Source of the DNA: JBEEOW01 sp041191405
GTDB lineage: Bacteria > Bacteroidota > Bacteroidia > Cytophagales > UBA9547
Direction of reading: 5' to 3'
Assembly: GCA_041191405.1 (NCBI GenBank)
Contig: JBEEOW010000021.1
Location: 1-64,000 of the forward strand
DNA length: 64,000 bases
Positions within the stretch are counted from its first letter, which is position 1. Every line of letters begins with the position of its first letter. Below, piece by piece: positions 18,978 through 26,552 of this stretch. A model generated the notes under the pieces. The model searched no databases and was not told where the DNA came from. It saw nothing but the letters and a program-made list of their open reading frames with translations. The position numbers were made by a program, and so were the translations under genes.

Positions 18978-19153
18978 CAGTTTTAAGTATTAATTACTCT
19001 TCCCACAAAGTAATGAATTACACAAAAATATAGATTTATTTTAGATTCACCCCTATTTTCAGCTTAAATCAAATAAATCAAGATTTAATTCAACATATAA
19101 AAGTAACAACACAAGTAAAATCAAACCTAGATTTTATATAACCAAACCTCATT

Positions 19154-19170
19154 TTACCCTTTAAGGGTAA
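19154..19170. promoter_or_regulatory. Perfect palindrome, operator candidate
   Basis: TTACCCTT-T-AAGGGTAA is a perfect 8-1-8 dyad 31 bp upstream of the -33 box of the capsid-block promoter. The half site AAGGGTAA recurs at 3380-3387 upstream of the acidic gene, and AGGGTAA at 19463-19469 in the capsid leader. A regulator binding site is plausible. Confidence 0.45.
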
Positions 19171-19200
19171 TTTTTAAACTCATTTCATAAAATACCTCAT

Positions 19201-19231
19201 TTTGTGATGGTTACACACTTTCCCACCTTTG
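19201..19231 (+). promoter_or_regulatory. Promoter of the capsid block
   Basis: TTTG (19201-19204), exactly 19 bp, then CACCTTTG (19224-19231), which matches the Bacteroidota consensus TTTG-N19-TAnnTTTG at all but one position. Transcription would start about 20 bp before the small gene at 19260. Confidence 0.65.
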
Positions 19232-19259
19232 TATCAGTTCAAACAAAAAGACATCCAAG

Positions 19260-19391
19260 ATGGAAATCAACTTTAAAGAAATCGCAATTTATGTTGGGAT
19301 TGTGTTTGTGGGAGCATTAGCCGCTGTGGTTGCATATTCAGCTTACAAAGAATCGCAAGACAAAGCATCAGTTACTGTAACTACAAAATAA
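19260..19391 (+). CDS. Tiny single-pass membrane protein, 43 aa
   Basis: ATG at 19260, stop at 19389-19391. Product begins MEINFKEIAIYVGIVFVGAL; the hydrophobic helix covers residues 8-27 and a short polar tail follows. It is the first gene behind the capsid-block promoter, directly ahead of the capsid candidate, so it is expected to be abundant. It recalls small major membrane proteins of membrane-containing phages, or a filamentous coat protein in outline, though the rest of the element does not fit a filamentous phage. Confidence 0.6.
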   Translation: MEINFKEIAIYVGIVFVGALAAVVAYSAYKESQDKASVTVTTK

Positions 19392-19450
19392 TTTCAACCA
19401 GTTAACCTGAGAATATTTTAATTCAAGAGAGCAATCGAGGACGGTTTTAA

Positions 19451-19494
19451 AATGATTTGTGGAGGGTAATACGCTGTTATTAAAATCATTAAAA
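19451..19494 (+). promoter_or_regulatory. Leader hairpin and shared 12-mer before the capsid gene
   Basis: AATGATTT (19451-19458) pairs with AAATCATT (19483-19490). The latter is part of AAATCATTAAAA (19483-19494), which ends 10 nt before ATG 19505, exactly as at 3432-3443 before the gene at 3454. Confidence 0.5.
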
Positions 19495-19504
19495 GTGTGT
19501 AAAA

Positions 19505-20230
19505 ATGAAAAAGTCAATTTTAACAGGAAATAGCCTTAATGCTAAAATGGCAAAACTTACTGCAAGTGCAGAAGCAAGTATGTCAAACTATGTTGGAGAA
19601 TTAACGGAAGGTAAAGAAAGCTTTATTTCGGCATCTAGCTTTTCTGGAATGAGTGGCAATGCCAATGGTGTTGTTCATAAAAATAGAGTAAAACCTATCA
19701 TTATTGACATCACCAATACTGATGAAAACAATGATTTGTTAGTACCAATTTTCTCAAAATATGAGAAATACCCAATTCCTTTTAACGGTGTTGCAGACAT
19801 TGACAATGTTGTACCACAAGTTGGTAAAGGTGCAGCTGTAACTATTCAAGGTTATAGATATGAGGAGCTACAAGAGTTATCTGCAAGTCGTCCTTTCACT
19901 TTGAGCAAGTTGCGTTACCGTTTTGGAGACAGTACTCAGCTAGACCAACCTTGGAGAATCCGCCAAAAAGTAGGTAATAGTGTTGCCAATGAACCCTACT
20001 ACCCACATTTATCTCGTGCTTTAGAAAACCAAGTTTCAGATACTTTGGTGGACGAGGATTTCTTTATGAAAGTAGATGGTGGAGCAACTTTACTTGTAAA
20101 AATTGCAAAAGCAATTTCAGCAACTGTTGCTAGAAAAATCCAAGTAACCTTATTTATTGATGCAGAAACTGACATTGCAAATGCTTTATCAGGTCAATCA
20201 GTATTAAGCACTTTCAAAGCTGGTAAATAA
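19505..20230 (+). CDS. Candidate major capsid protein
   Basis: 241 residues. N-terminal 40 residues helical and amphipathic; from about 58 onward beta-rich: VKPIIIDITNTDENND, GAAVTIQGYRYEELQELS, PFTLSKLRYRFGD, ARKIQVTLFIDAE. The NTxxNN turn after a first strand and the YxxLxxxSxxxPFxL pattern resemble what I recall of jelly-roll coat proteins, but this is impressionistic. Genetic context is stronger: best promoter in the element, special leader, and a perfect-stem terminator right after the stop, implying very high separate expression. At 241 residues it is slightly smaller than the smallest double-jelly-roll proteins known to me (PM2 P2, about 270), so single jelly roll or a compact double fold remain open. 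Confidence 0.55.
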   Translation: MKKSILTGNSLNAKMAKLTASAEASMSNYVGELTEGKESFISASSFSGMSGNANGVVHKNRVKPIIIDITNTDENNDLLVPIFSKYEKYPIPFNGVADIDNVVPQVGKGAAVTIQGYRYEELQELSASRPFTLSKLRYRFGDSTQLDQPWRIRQKVGNSVANEPYYPHLSRALENQVSDTLVDEDFFMKVDGGATLLVKIAKAISATVARKIQVTLFIDAETDIANALSGQSVLSTFKAGK

Positions 20231-20250
20231 TCTCAAAGCTTCCATACTTA

Positions 20251-20290
20251 ACAAAAGCCATTAGTCCGAATTGTGGCTAATGGCTTTTGT
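20251..20290 (+). terminator. Strong terminator behind the capsid gene
   Basis: ACAAAAGCCATTAG (20251-20264) and CTAATGGCTTTTGT (20277-20290) are perfect 14-bp reverse complements around a 12-nt loop. Partial read-through would set the lower level of the minor structural genes downstream. Confidence 0.8.
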
Positions 20291-20307
20291 TTTCTAATCC
20301 TTTCACA

Positions 20308-20742
20308 ATGGTTTACAACGATGCAACCTCAATCATGTATGGACTAAATCCTGAAAACCCTTCGGATTTACTTATAGAATATTTGATTAAAAGCAATGAA
20401 CAAGGTGTGAAATCTTTACTTATGGGTTTTGGCATAATGGCTGATACTCAAAGTAAACAAATCATGGGATTGAGAACTTTAATTGCTTCTGGAGATGAAA
20501 ATGTGATTTGTAAAATCATTGCCCTTGATCCCAATGCAGAAATACATGAAGAAGCTTTTAGACGAAAATACCAACAAGAATTAAGCAAAGAACCCAAATT
20601 GAAAGCCATTCCAATTAAAGTTAATTCAAATGAATTGGAAGCTCAATTTCCTAAAAGGATTTTAAGTAATGACATTTCATTAATGGAGCTATTGATATTT
20701 CTTATTTGTGTTTTTGTATTGGTTAAACTCATTAATTCCTAA
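20308..20742 (+). CDS. Protein with C-terminal membrane anchor
   Basis: About 144 residues; ATG 20308 chosen over an in-frame TTG at 20287 that lies inside the terminator stem. Soluble helical body (PENPSDLLIEYLIKSNEQGV) followed by one membrane helix at the very end (ISLMELLIFLICVFVLVKLI). Its stop overlaps the next start (TAATG). No family recognised. First gene after the capsid terminator; probable minor virion membrane protein. Confidence 0.6.
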   Translation: MVYNDATSIMYGLNPENPSDLLIEYLIKSNEQGVKSLLMGFGIMADTQSKQIMGLRTLIASGDENVICKIIALDPNAEIHEEAFRRKYQQELSKEPKLKAIPIKVNSNELEAQFPKRILSNDISLMELLIFLICVFVLVKLINS

Positions 20743-20936
20743 TGAAAAATTCAAAGCTATTCTTGATTGTAATTATTGCGGTGATAGCCATTGTCGCAAT
20801 AGTTGTTTTGGTAGTTGTACTAAAACCTTCAACAAATGCTGAAGAAGCTATTTTGAAACAACAACCTGTGGAACAAAAGAATCTCATTAGTGACATTGGT
20901 GGAGTTTTGGGTTCAGTGTTGAGTGTTAAGAGTTAA
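20742..20936 (+). CDS. Small N-terminally anchored membrane protein, 64 aa
   Basis: Residues 5-27 form a strong hydrophobic helix (LFLIVIIAVIAIVAIVVLVV); the short tail ends in a glycine/valine-rich amphipathic segment (IGGVLGSVLSVK). Start overlaps the upstream stop by one base. Likely a virion membrane component; no family recognised. Confidence 0.6.
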   Translation: MKNSKLFLIVIIAVIAIVAIVVLVVVLKPSTNAEEAILKQQPVEQKNLISDIGGVLGSVLSVKS

Positions 20937-21091
20937 GAGTTTTGGGTTTTCAGTAATCAGTTTTCAGTAATCAGATTACAAATCTTTTATAACATGTTCA
21001 AAACTAATAACTAATCTAATAAATCTATACTGAAAACTGACTACTGAAAACTGACAACTGATAACTCTCAACTGTAAACTCTCAACTAAAC
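20937..21091. repeat. Long imperfect inverted repeat of low-complexity words
   Basis: TTTTCAGTAATCAGTTTTCA on the left and ACTGAAAACTGACTACTGAA on the right are complementary in kind, flanked by GAGTT- and AACTC-type words, so the 155-bp gap can fold into a long hairpin. The same words precede starts at 24226 and 25201. Confidence 0.55.
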
Positions 21092-21301
21092 ATGGCATTC
21101 TGGGACGATTTAGGAAATTCATTAACTGGACAATCAAGTAATGAAATAATCAACAAACAACTTGATTTACAAGCTCAAGCACTTAATTCAAAGCAAAAAA
21201 CAGGTATTGGTACTGGTTTAATTATCGGTGTAATTATAATCATTCTTATAGTACTAGGTGTAGTCATTTACTTGATTCAAACCTCCAAAACTTCTGCCTA
21301 A
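21092..21301 (+). CDS. Small membrane protein, 69 aa
   Basis: Starts MAFWDDLGNSLTGQSS, an amphipathic polar head with Gln/Asn, and then a single very hydrophobic helix (GLIIGVIIIILIVLGVVIYL) near residues 43-62. The stop overlaps the start of the following coiled-coil gene (TAATG). No family recognised. Confidence 0.6.
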   Translation: MAFWDDLGNSLTGQSSNEIINKQLDLQAQALNSKQKTGIGTGLIIGVIIIILIVLGVVIYLIQTSKTSA

Positions 21302-22188
21302 TGAAACACAAACCTCAAATACTTCATACTTATTCAATGGATGGTGCTGTTGCTCCTCCAGCAAATGATGGGACATACACACCGCCTGTAAATACATCTG
21401 TAAAAACAGATTTTAACGGTAGTATTTTCCCAGGTATGAAAGGATATTCTCAGCCAACTCCCAAAGTGGAAGATTATGTTGTGCTTTATCCTAAAACCGA
21501 AATAGAAAAACTATTCGAGCTTAAAACCAACACTTTACCAAATCAAATTACTTCAAAAGAAAACGATGTAAATGCTAAACAAGCAAATTTAGATCGATTA
21601 CAAGTGGTTGTTAATAATGCTCGAAGCAACAAAGTAAACTGTGTAAGTTGGTTTGGCCCTGATTGGGATTGTGTACATAGATATGAGCGAGAAAGAGACA
21701 ATGCTCAAATTACTGTAAACCAAGCAAGGGCAGAATTAACTACTTTGAAAAATCAGCTTCAACAATACACATCAAGCTACGATACCCTAAAAACTAATTT
21801 TGATGTTGCCAAACAAAAGGCAATTGACAATTACAATTTAGCGGTGGCTACTTGGAGCAAAAATGCTTCAGATTGGTATGCCCAAGAAGCTGATAGAATT
21901 GCCAAAGAAAAGCGAGACAAAGCCGAACAAGACCAAAAAATTGCATCACAAAAAGCCGCAGAAGCCGCAGCCATTGAGGCACAAGCCGCCAAACAAAAAG
22001 CTGATTTAGAAAAGCAAAAATTGGATGCTTTGGTAACTGCAAAATCAGCTGGTGTTAGTGAAGAATCTGCCTTGAAGGCTACAGGTTCTTTTGTTGCAGA
22101 AACAGCCGACCATACAAGTTTATATGTGGGTGGTGGTTTGGGTTTGGTGATTTTAGTAATTATTGCAATTGCAATATTCAAATCTTAA
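21301..22188 (+). CDS. Long coiled-coil protein with C-terminal membrane anchor
   Basis: 295 residues: proline-rich N-terminus (about 1-60), helical coiled coil (about 70-265) with two cysteines in NCVSWFGPDWDCVHRYE, an Ala/Gln/Lys-rich stretch (AEAAAIEAQAAKQKADLEKQ), and a terminal membrane helix (LYVGGGLGLVILVIIAIAIF). The shape suggests a rod anchored in the viral membrane, possibly part of a genome-delivery or vertex structure. Inference only. Confidence 0.6.
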   Translation: MKHKPQILHTYSMDGAVAPPANDGTYTPPVNTSVKTDFNGSIFPGMKGYSQPTPKVEDYVVLYPKTEIEKLFELKTNTLPNQITSKENDVNAKQANLDRLQVVVNNARSNKVNCVSWFGPDWDCVHRYERERDNAQITVNQARAELTTLKNQLQQYTSSYDTLKTNFDVAKQKAIDNYNLAVATWSKNASDWYAQEADRIAKEKRDKAEQDQKIASQKAAEAAAIEAQAAKQKADLEKQKLDALVTAKSAGVSEESALKATGSFVAETADHTSLYVGGGLGLVILVIIAIAIFKS

Positions 22189-22198
22189 TCAATCAATT

Positions 22199-22603
22199 AT
22201 GGAAAATTTGATGCCTTGGGTAAGAGAAATTTTTATGGCAGATGTGCCAAATGAAGATTTGCTCAAATTTCAAGATAAACTCAAGCTTTTCTACATGAAA
22301 ACACTTGATTTTATGGAATCTAACAACTTACCCATTACCAAAGAAAATATACTCAAAAATGCAGATAGAATCAGGCATTGGGATATTGGAAGTAAAGATT
22401 CAAACTTAGAAACCACAAGTGATTCAACTGGTGAAACACTCACCATTGAGCCTGTTATGGAGGATAAACCAAAAGAGAAAAAGCCTTGTGCTTGTATGAG
22501 AATTTCAGCAATTGAAACTGATATTTTCAAATTCAAACGCTTTGTGTATTTCTCTTTTGTGCTTTTACTTTTGATTTTTTTATGCAATCGAAATTCAACA
22601 TAA
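22199..22603 (+). CDS. Protein with C-terminal membrane helix
   Basis: Start ATG 22199 preferred (MENLMPWVREIFMADVPNED); an in-frame upstream ATG at 22163 would overlap the previous gene. About 134 residues; helical N-terminus, acidic middle, a Cys pair (PCACMRIS) before a terminal hydrophobic helix (FVYFSFVLLLLIFLC). Unrecognised; another tail-anchored protein of the structural block. Confidence 0.55.
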   Translation: MENLMPWVREIFMADVPNEDLLKFQDKLKLFYMKTLDFMESNNLPITKENILKNADRIRHWDIGSKDSNLETTSDSTGETLTIEPVMEDKPKEKKPCACMRISAIETDIFKFKRFVYFSFVLLLLIFLCNRNST

Positions 22604-22645
22604 AACTCATTTTTTAGCTCAATATTAATTATTAATTAGATAACT

Positions 22646-23137
22646 ATGTGTGGATGCAATCAATTATCAAGCTTTAATGGTGTAGTTCAAAACCAATTCG
22701 GTTTAGAAATACCAACAAGAGTTGAACACTCAAACTTCTGGCCATTCACCAAAAAGGAAACTAGTACAACGTCAACTGCAAGTACTAATTCTACCCAAAC
22801 TACTTCCGATACAGATACTACCAAAACAGGAACTGATACCACAAAAACCACTACAAGTACAGGGCAAAAAATCAAGGGAGCAATCAATGACGGTACTGTT
22901 AAAAACACTTCCGAAGCTACCTCCTCTTGGTTAGACACTATCAATAAAGGTATCAATATTTTTAGTGGAAAAACGCCTGTTAATTCCTCTGGTAGTGGTA
23001 ATTCAAGTGGTTCAAATACTGATGGTGATAATCCAGATTCAAATTCTGGTATTCCTTCTTATGTGTGGTGGATTGTAGGTGGTTTGGCTTTACTTGGTGC
23101 AATATGGGCTGGTATTCATTTTAGCAAACAAGCTTAA
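22646..23137 (+). CDS. Thr/Ser-rich membrane-anchored protein
   Basis: 163 residues. N-terminus MCGCNQLSSFNG with two cysteines; a low-complexity Thr/Ser/Asp stretch (TSDTDTTKTGTDTTKTTTST) at about 45-75, a Gly/Ser linker (SSGSGNSSGSNTDGDNPDSN), and a C-terminal helix (YVWWIVGGLALLGAIWAGIH). Such linkers suit a surface stalk. No family recognised. Confidence 0.55.
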   Translation: MCGCNQLSSFNGVVQNQFGLEIPTRVEHSNFWPFTKKETSTTSTASTNSTQTTSDTDTTKTGTDTTKTTTSTGQKIKGAINDGTVKNTSEATSSWLDTINKGINIFSGKTPVNSSGSGNSSGSNTDGDNPDSNSGIPSYVWWIVGGLALLGAIWAGIHFSKQA

Positions 23138-23139
23138 AA

Positions 23140-23943
23140 ATGAACAGATTTATTCCTTCAAATGGTGAATCTTTTAAGCTTTTAGTGGAGGTAGAAGCTT
23201 CATATCCTGTTGAGTTAATACTTTATGGATATGAAGCTAATCTAGCAAATACTGTTCATTTTCTACGACAATATGGTGATGCAAATATTGCAGAAGTGGG
23301 CTTGTTTAAAGGTGTTCACCGTTTTGAATTTCCTTTCCCAAAATCAGTTGAAAAATTAAAGATTGAAGTTTTTGATAAAAGAACCAATTCAAAGTCTGGA
23401 CTTAAAATCAAAAACATAAAATACCAACCTTTAACCTTACCTCTAAGGGTAAAATTTGCACCTCATGTGCAAGAATATATTGATTTTGCATTCGATTTCT
23501 CACACAGTTGTGGCTATCACGAAACAGGAACTTATGAATCAGAAACTGGACTTTATTCGATTGTCTTTTCAGATTATGTACGCTCTTGGGAAGACAATAC
23601 AAATGCAATCATTTACACTCCTGCAAGGGTAAATCACGCCAATGGCATTGTTGAAGTTAGTCAATATTACTTCAATCAATTGACTATCACCAATAGGTTT
23701 ATGATTCTTTTGCATGAGTTTACCCATTTCTATTTCAATACCAAAGATGAATTAGAATGTGATTTAATGGCTTGTAATATCTGTTTGATGTTGGGTTTTA
23801 GCAAAACAGAATGTATGTATGCCATTGCTCGATTATTTGATTACTGCGGTACAGATAAGCAATGTGAAGCTTTTATTGAGCGAAAAGAAATGTTAATTGA
23901 TTTTATAAATAATTGGACAAATAACTATGAAAGAGCTATTTAA
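23140..23943 (+). CDS. Zincin metallopeptidase in the structural block
   Basis: 267 residues. HEFTH at 192-196 is an HExxH zinc site, with Glu204, Glu206 and Asp208 (KDELECD) placed as possible third ligand, followed by a Cys-containing helical tail. The N-terminal 110 residues are beta-rich (FKLLVEVEASYPVELILYGY) and may be a binding domain. Starts 3 bp after the preceding stop. A virion maturation protease or an entry enzyme is possible; substrate cannot be told. It is unusual among small membrane-protein genes. Confidence 0.65.
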   Translation: MNRFIPSNGESFKLLVEVEASYPVELILYGYEANLANTVHFLRQYGDANIAEVGLFKGVHRFEFPFPKSVEKLKIEVFDKRTNSKSGLKIKNIKYQPLTLPLRVKFAPHVQEYIDFAFDFSHSCGYHETGTYESETGLYSIVFSDYVRSWEDNTNAIIYTPARVNHANGIVEVSQYYFNQLTITNRFMILLHEFTHFYFNTKDELECDLMACNICLMLGFSKTECMYAIARLFDYCGTDKQCEAFIERKEMLIDFINNWTNNYERAI

Positions 23944-24172
23944 TAACAAAAAGTTGATGATTGGAATTGGAATTGGATTAGTGCTAATCATTGGTGTAAT
24001 ACTATACTTTGTGTTTAGAAAAAAAGATTCTACAAGTAATACTTCGGTTAATACAAACAATGGTACAGTTGCAAGTGCTAATCCAACAACTGTTACCAAG
24101 CAAGTTTCGGATACATCAGGTGGAACAATTTCAGCCAATTCAGCTGCATCAAAAGGAACTCTCTTTGTGTAA
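23927..24172 (+). CDS. Small N-terminally anchored protein, 81 aa
   Basis: MKELFNNKKLMIGIGIGLVL followed by IIGVILYFVF forms one membrane helix at about residues 10-30; the rest is a Ser/Thr/Ala-rich flexible tail. Overlaps the end of the metallopeptidase gene by 17 bp in another frame. Confidence 0.55.
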   Translation: MKELFNNKKLMIGIGIGLVLIIGVILYFVFRKKDSTSNTSVNTNNGTVASANPTTVTKQVSDTSGGTISANSAASKGTLFV

Positions 24173-24225
24173 AGTTTCAAGAATTTGAGAACTGAAAACT
24201 GATTACTGAAAACAAAAAACTACCA

Positions 24226-24633
24226 ATGGAACTCAAACCCGAAGATTTTATCCCTTCCAAAAGCTCAACCGCAGACATTTGGATAAGTTGGTACAAAGCA
24301 CTCAAAGCTGAATTAGGTCAAGATGATGCAAATGTATTATTCAAATCTGTTTGGGATGCCAGAGGAACAGATGATGCAAATACACCAGAGCTAAGAGAAT
24401 ATGTAGCTAAATATGGCATTACCATTAAAATGGGAACGAAAGAAGCATTTATTGAAGCTATTTCTTCACCTTTTGGCATTTTTAGTTTTGCTAAAGACAT
24501 AGGTAAAACCATGATTTATGCTTGGATGATTTTTATCTTTTTGGTGATGGCTGTGGTTATATATTTCTTATTCAGAGCAAGTCACAATCCAGGAGAAACC
24601 ATTGGAATTGCTACTAAAACTGCCATGCTATGA
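24226..24633 (+). CDS. Protein with C-terminal membrane helix
   Basis: 135 residues: soluble helical domain (TADIWISWYKALKAELGQDD), then a membrane helix (TMIYAWMIFIFLVMAVVIYF) near 95-115 and a short tail. ATGA overlap with the next gene indicates coupling. Unrecognised. Confidence 0.6.
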   Translation: MELKPEDFIPSKSSTADIWISWYKALKAELGQDDANVLFKSVWDARGTDDANTPELREYVAKYGITIKMGTKEAFIEAISSPFGIFSFAKDIGKTMIYAWMIFIFLVMAVVIYFLFRASHNPGETIGIATKTAML

Positions 24634-25121
24634 ACGAAAATAAAAGCATATTTCTACATGTTTATGTGCTAGTTACATTACTTGTGATAAGTGTTGGTTT
24701 ACTCATTTATTTCATGTTTAGAGCCAAACGATTGAAACAAGAAAGACAAAATACCATTGCAAAAATCAAAGAAGCTTTGGCAAATGGAGCTGGAGAAGAA
24801 ACGAGTGATGATGCATCTAATTCTTTACTCAATGTGCAACCTGACCCCAATTATAATGGTGGTGCTGATGCTCAAAAACTACACAAAGCCATTGATACAT
24901 TTTGGGATAATGATGAAACCGTGTATTCGATTATCAAAGGAAAATCAAAAGCCAAACTCAAAAGTATTGAAAAAGGATTACAAGGCTTAGGCTACAAATC
25001 ATGGGACGATTACTTGAAAACAATTTTCGACAACATGATTTCTCTTCCTTTTGGCTATTGTGCTGGTATTGACTGTGATAAATACACCAAAGCTTTGACG
25101 ATGATTAAAGCGGCTTCTTAG
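24630..25121 (+). CDS. N-terminally anchored protein with soluble helical domain
   Basis: 163 residues: membrane helix at about 8-30 (VYVLVTLLVISVGLLIYFMF), basic juxtamembrane segment, acidic linker, then a helical domain (KLHKAIDTFWDNDETVYSII ... GLGYKSWDDYLKTIF) with a terminal Cys pair (FGYCAGIDCDKY). Coupled to the upstream gene. The KLHKAIDT...GLG pattern may be a small repeat-binding fold; not identified. Confidence 0.6.
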   Translation: MNENKSIFLHVYVLVTLLVISVGLLIYFMFRAKRLKQERQNTIAKIKEALANGAGEETSDDASNSLLNVQPDPNYNGGADAQKLHKAIDTFWDNDETVYSIIKGKSKAKLKSIEKGLQGLGYKSWDDYLKTIFDNMISLPFGYCAGIDCDKYTKALTMIKAAS

Positions 25122-25200
25122 TACAGAGTATTGGGTACTGAGTACAGATAATTAAGCATTTGCAATTCTAAAACTGAATACTGAAAACTGATAACTTGAA

Positions 25201-25602
25201 ATGAAAGAATTTGTAATTAAACACAAAATGTGGTTCATCATAGGCTTGGTAGTTCTAATACTAGGTACAGCTTATTACTACATTTTCATACACAATGCAA
25301 CTGATTCAAATTTAGCCACTTCGGTTGATAAAACACCTTCTGCAAATAAAAAAGGAGCATTACCCAATCCTAATGCAAACCTTCAATTTCCAATAAGGCA
25401 AGGTGATGTAGGCAAGCAAGTTCGACAATTACAACGATACCTCAATGCCAAATACCAAGCTGGATTAGTAACTGATGGAGTTTGGGGAATTAAAACACAA
25501 ACCGCTTTAGAAAAGGCAATGATTCCGACTGATGACCCAACAAGATTTTACATCGTTTTGACTTTAAGTCTGTACAATAAATTGAATCTCAAATCTTATT
25601 AA
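25201..25602 (+). CDS. Membrane-anchored peptidoglycan-binding protein 1
   Basis: 133 residues. Membrane helix at about 10-30 (WFIIGLVVLILGTAYYYIFI). From residue 62, FPIRQGDVGKQVRQLQRYLN followed by LVTDGVWGIKTQTALEKA matches the PG_binding_1 fold (G...V..LQ..L ... DG.wG..T..Al). It would bind cell-wall peptidoglycan from a membrane, virion or host. The next gene encodes a second protein of the same design. Confidence 0.75.
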   Translation: MKEFVIKHKMWFIIGLVVLILGTAYYYIFIHNATDSNLATSVDKTPSANKKGALPNPNANLQFPIRQGDVGKQVRQLQRYLNAKYQAGLVTDGVWGIKTQTALEKAMIPTDDPTRFYIVLTLSLYNKLNLKSY

Positions 25603-25613
25603 ATCCCAAAACA

Positions 25614-26012
25614 ATGAAAGAGCATTTTAATAAAAACATCTATTGGTATGTAGCTGGTAGTTTAATTACAGCCATTCTCTTATGGTTTTTCTTTATAAGA
25701 AAAAAGGATGAAGAAAATCAAGGTGAATCCGCAGATATGGAAACACAACCTTTAGAAGATACTTCATTCGACTGGACAAGTGCTAATGATAGTTTTCCAC
25801 TAAAACTTGGTTCAAAGGGTGATAAGGTGAAAAGCTTACAAACTTGGCTTATCAATGTTGGTGGAGCAAAACTCAAAAATGGAGTTGATGGCAAGTTTGG
25901 CAAAGAAACAGAATCAGCTTTAATGACTTTCAAGCAAAGAGACAATGTATCTCAAGATTATTGGGATAAAATAGGTTTGAATGTTTATATGGGTGGTGTA
26001 GCTAAAATTTAA
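25614..26012 (+). CDS. Membrane-anchored peptidoglycan-binding protein 2
   Basis: 132 residues. Membrane helix at about 9-28 (YWYVAGSLITAILLWFFFIR), acidic linker, then a PG_binding_1 domain from about residue 62 (PLKLGSKGDKVKSLQTWLIN; GVDGKFGKETESALMTFKQ). Paralogue in design of the upstream gene. A tandem pair of anchored wall binders fits recognition of, or penetration through, peptidoglycan by a membrane-containing particle. Confidence 0.75.
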   Translation: MKEHFNKNIYWYVAGSLITAILLWFFFIRKKDEENQGESADMETQPLEDTSFDWTSANDSFPLKLGSKGDKVKSLQTWLINVGGAKLKNGVDGKFGKETESALMTFKQRDNVSQDYWDKIGLNVYMGGVAKI

Positions 26013-26016
26013 AATC

Positions 26017-26178
26017 ATGTTTGATACAGCAATTGAAAAACTAAGTACAGACGGAGTTAAAGTGGTAGCCACTGTCGAAGATTCTGTCTATTTCAAATTG
26101 GGAGCTTGTATTATCATTTCAGTAATTATTGCAACACTAGGTTCTAGTCTTGTAAAAGGCATTTTTAACAAAGGTTAA
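26017..26178 (+). CDS. Small membrane protein, 53 aa
   Basis: ATG 26017, stop 26176-26178, 4 bp after the preceding stop. Polar N-terminal 27 residues (MFDTAIEKLSTDGVKVVATV), then one membrane helix (LGACIIISVIIATLGSSLV) and a basic end. Real by spacing and layout; function unknown. Confidence 0.6.
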   Translation: MFDTAIEKLSTDGVKVVATVEDSVYFKLGACIIISVIIATLGSSLVKGIFNKG

Positions 26179-26213
26179 TCTTAATTATTAATTACTAATT
26201 CTTAATTATAAAC

Positions 26214-26498
26214 ATGGCTGGAGATAAAAACCTATATACTGCAAAACTTGAAGCTGGAGAAGAAAAAGTTTTCCAAAATGCAATTTCATGGATAAGCATT
26301 GGTCAAGAAAACCCAAATAAAAATGCTGGTTTTGAGCTTCATGGCTTAGGAGAAACTAGTGATGAATTTATTGTTTGTATGAATCAAGCTTGGGCTAGTC
26401 CAGAAAATTGTAATATGGTTTCAGAGGTTGGAAATGAGATTAAAGTAGTGGCTTTAAGTGATAATCTTTGCCCAATAAACATCACATATCGCTATTAA
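26214..26498 (+). CDS. Small beta-rich protein, possible vertex or decoration protein
   Basis: 94 residues, no membrane helix, mixed beta composition (LYTAKLEAGEEKVFQNAISW, GFELHGLGETSDEFIVCMN) with two cysteines. It sits directly before the spike gene, and both products begin MAG. A small jelly-roll penton or adaptor would fit this spot, but nothing in the sequence proves it. Confidence 0.5.
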   Translation: MAGDKNLYTAKLEAGEEKVFQNAISWISIGQENPNKNAGFELHGLGETSDEFIVCMNQAWASPENCNMVSEVGNEIKVVALSDNLCPINITYRY

Positions 26499-26552
26499 TT
26501 CTCACTTTTTTATTCTTCAATACTAATTATTAATTCCTAATTATTAATTAAA

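Noticed and set aside
21831..22181. 116-residue minus-strand frame opposite the coiled-coil gene
   Set aside because: Antisense of an Ala/Gln/Lys-rich coiled coil; composition is that of a shadow frame.
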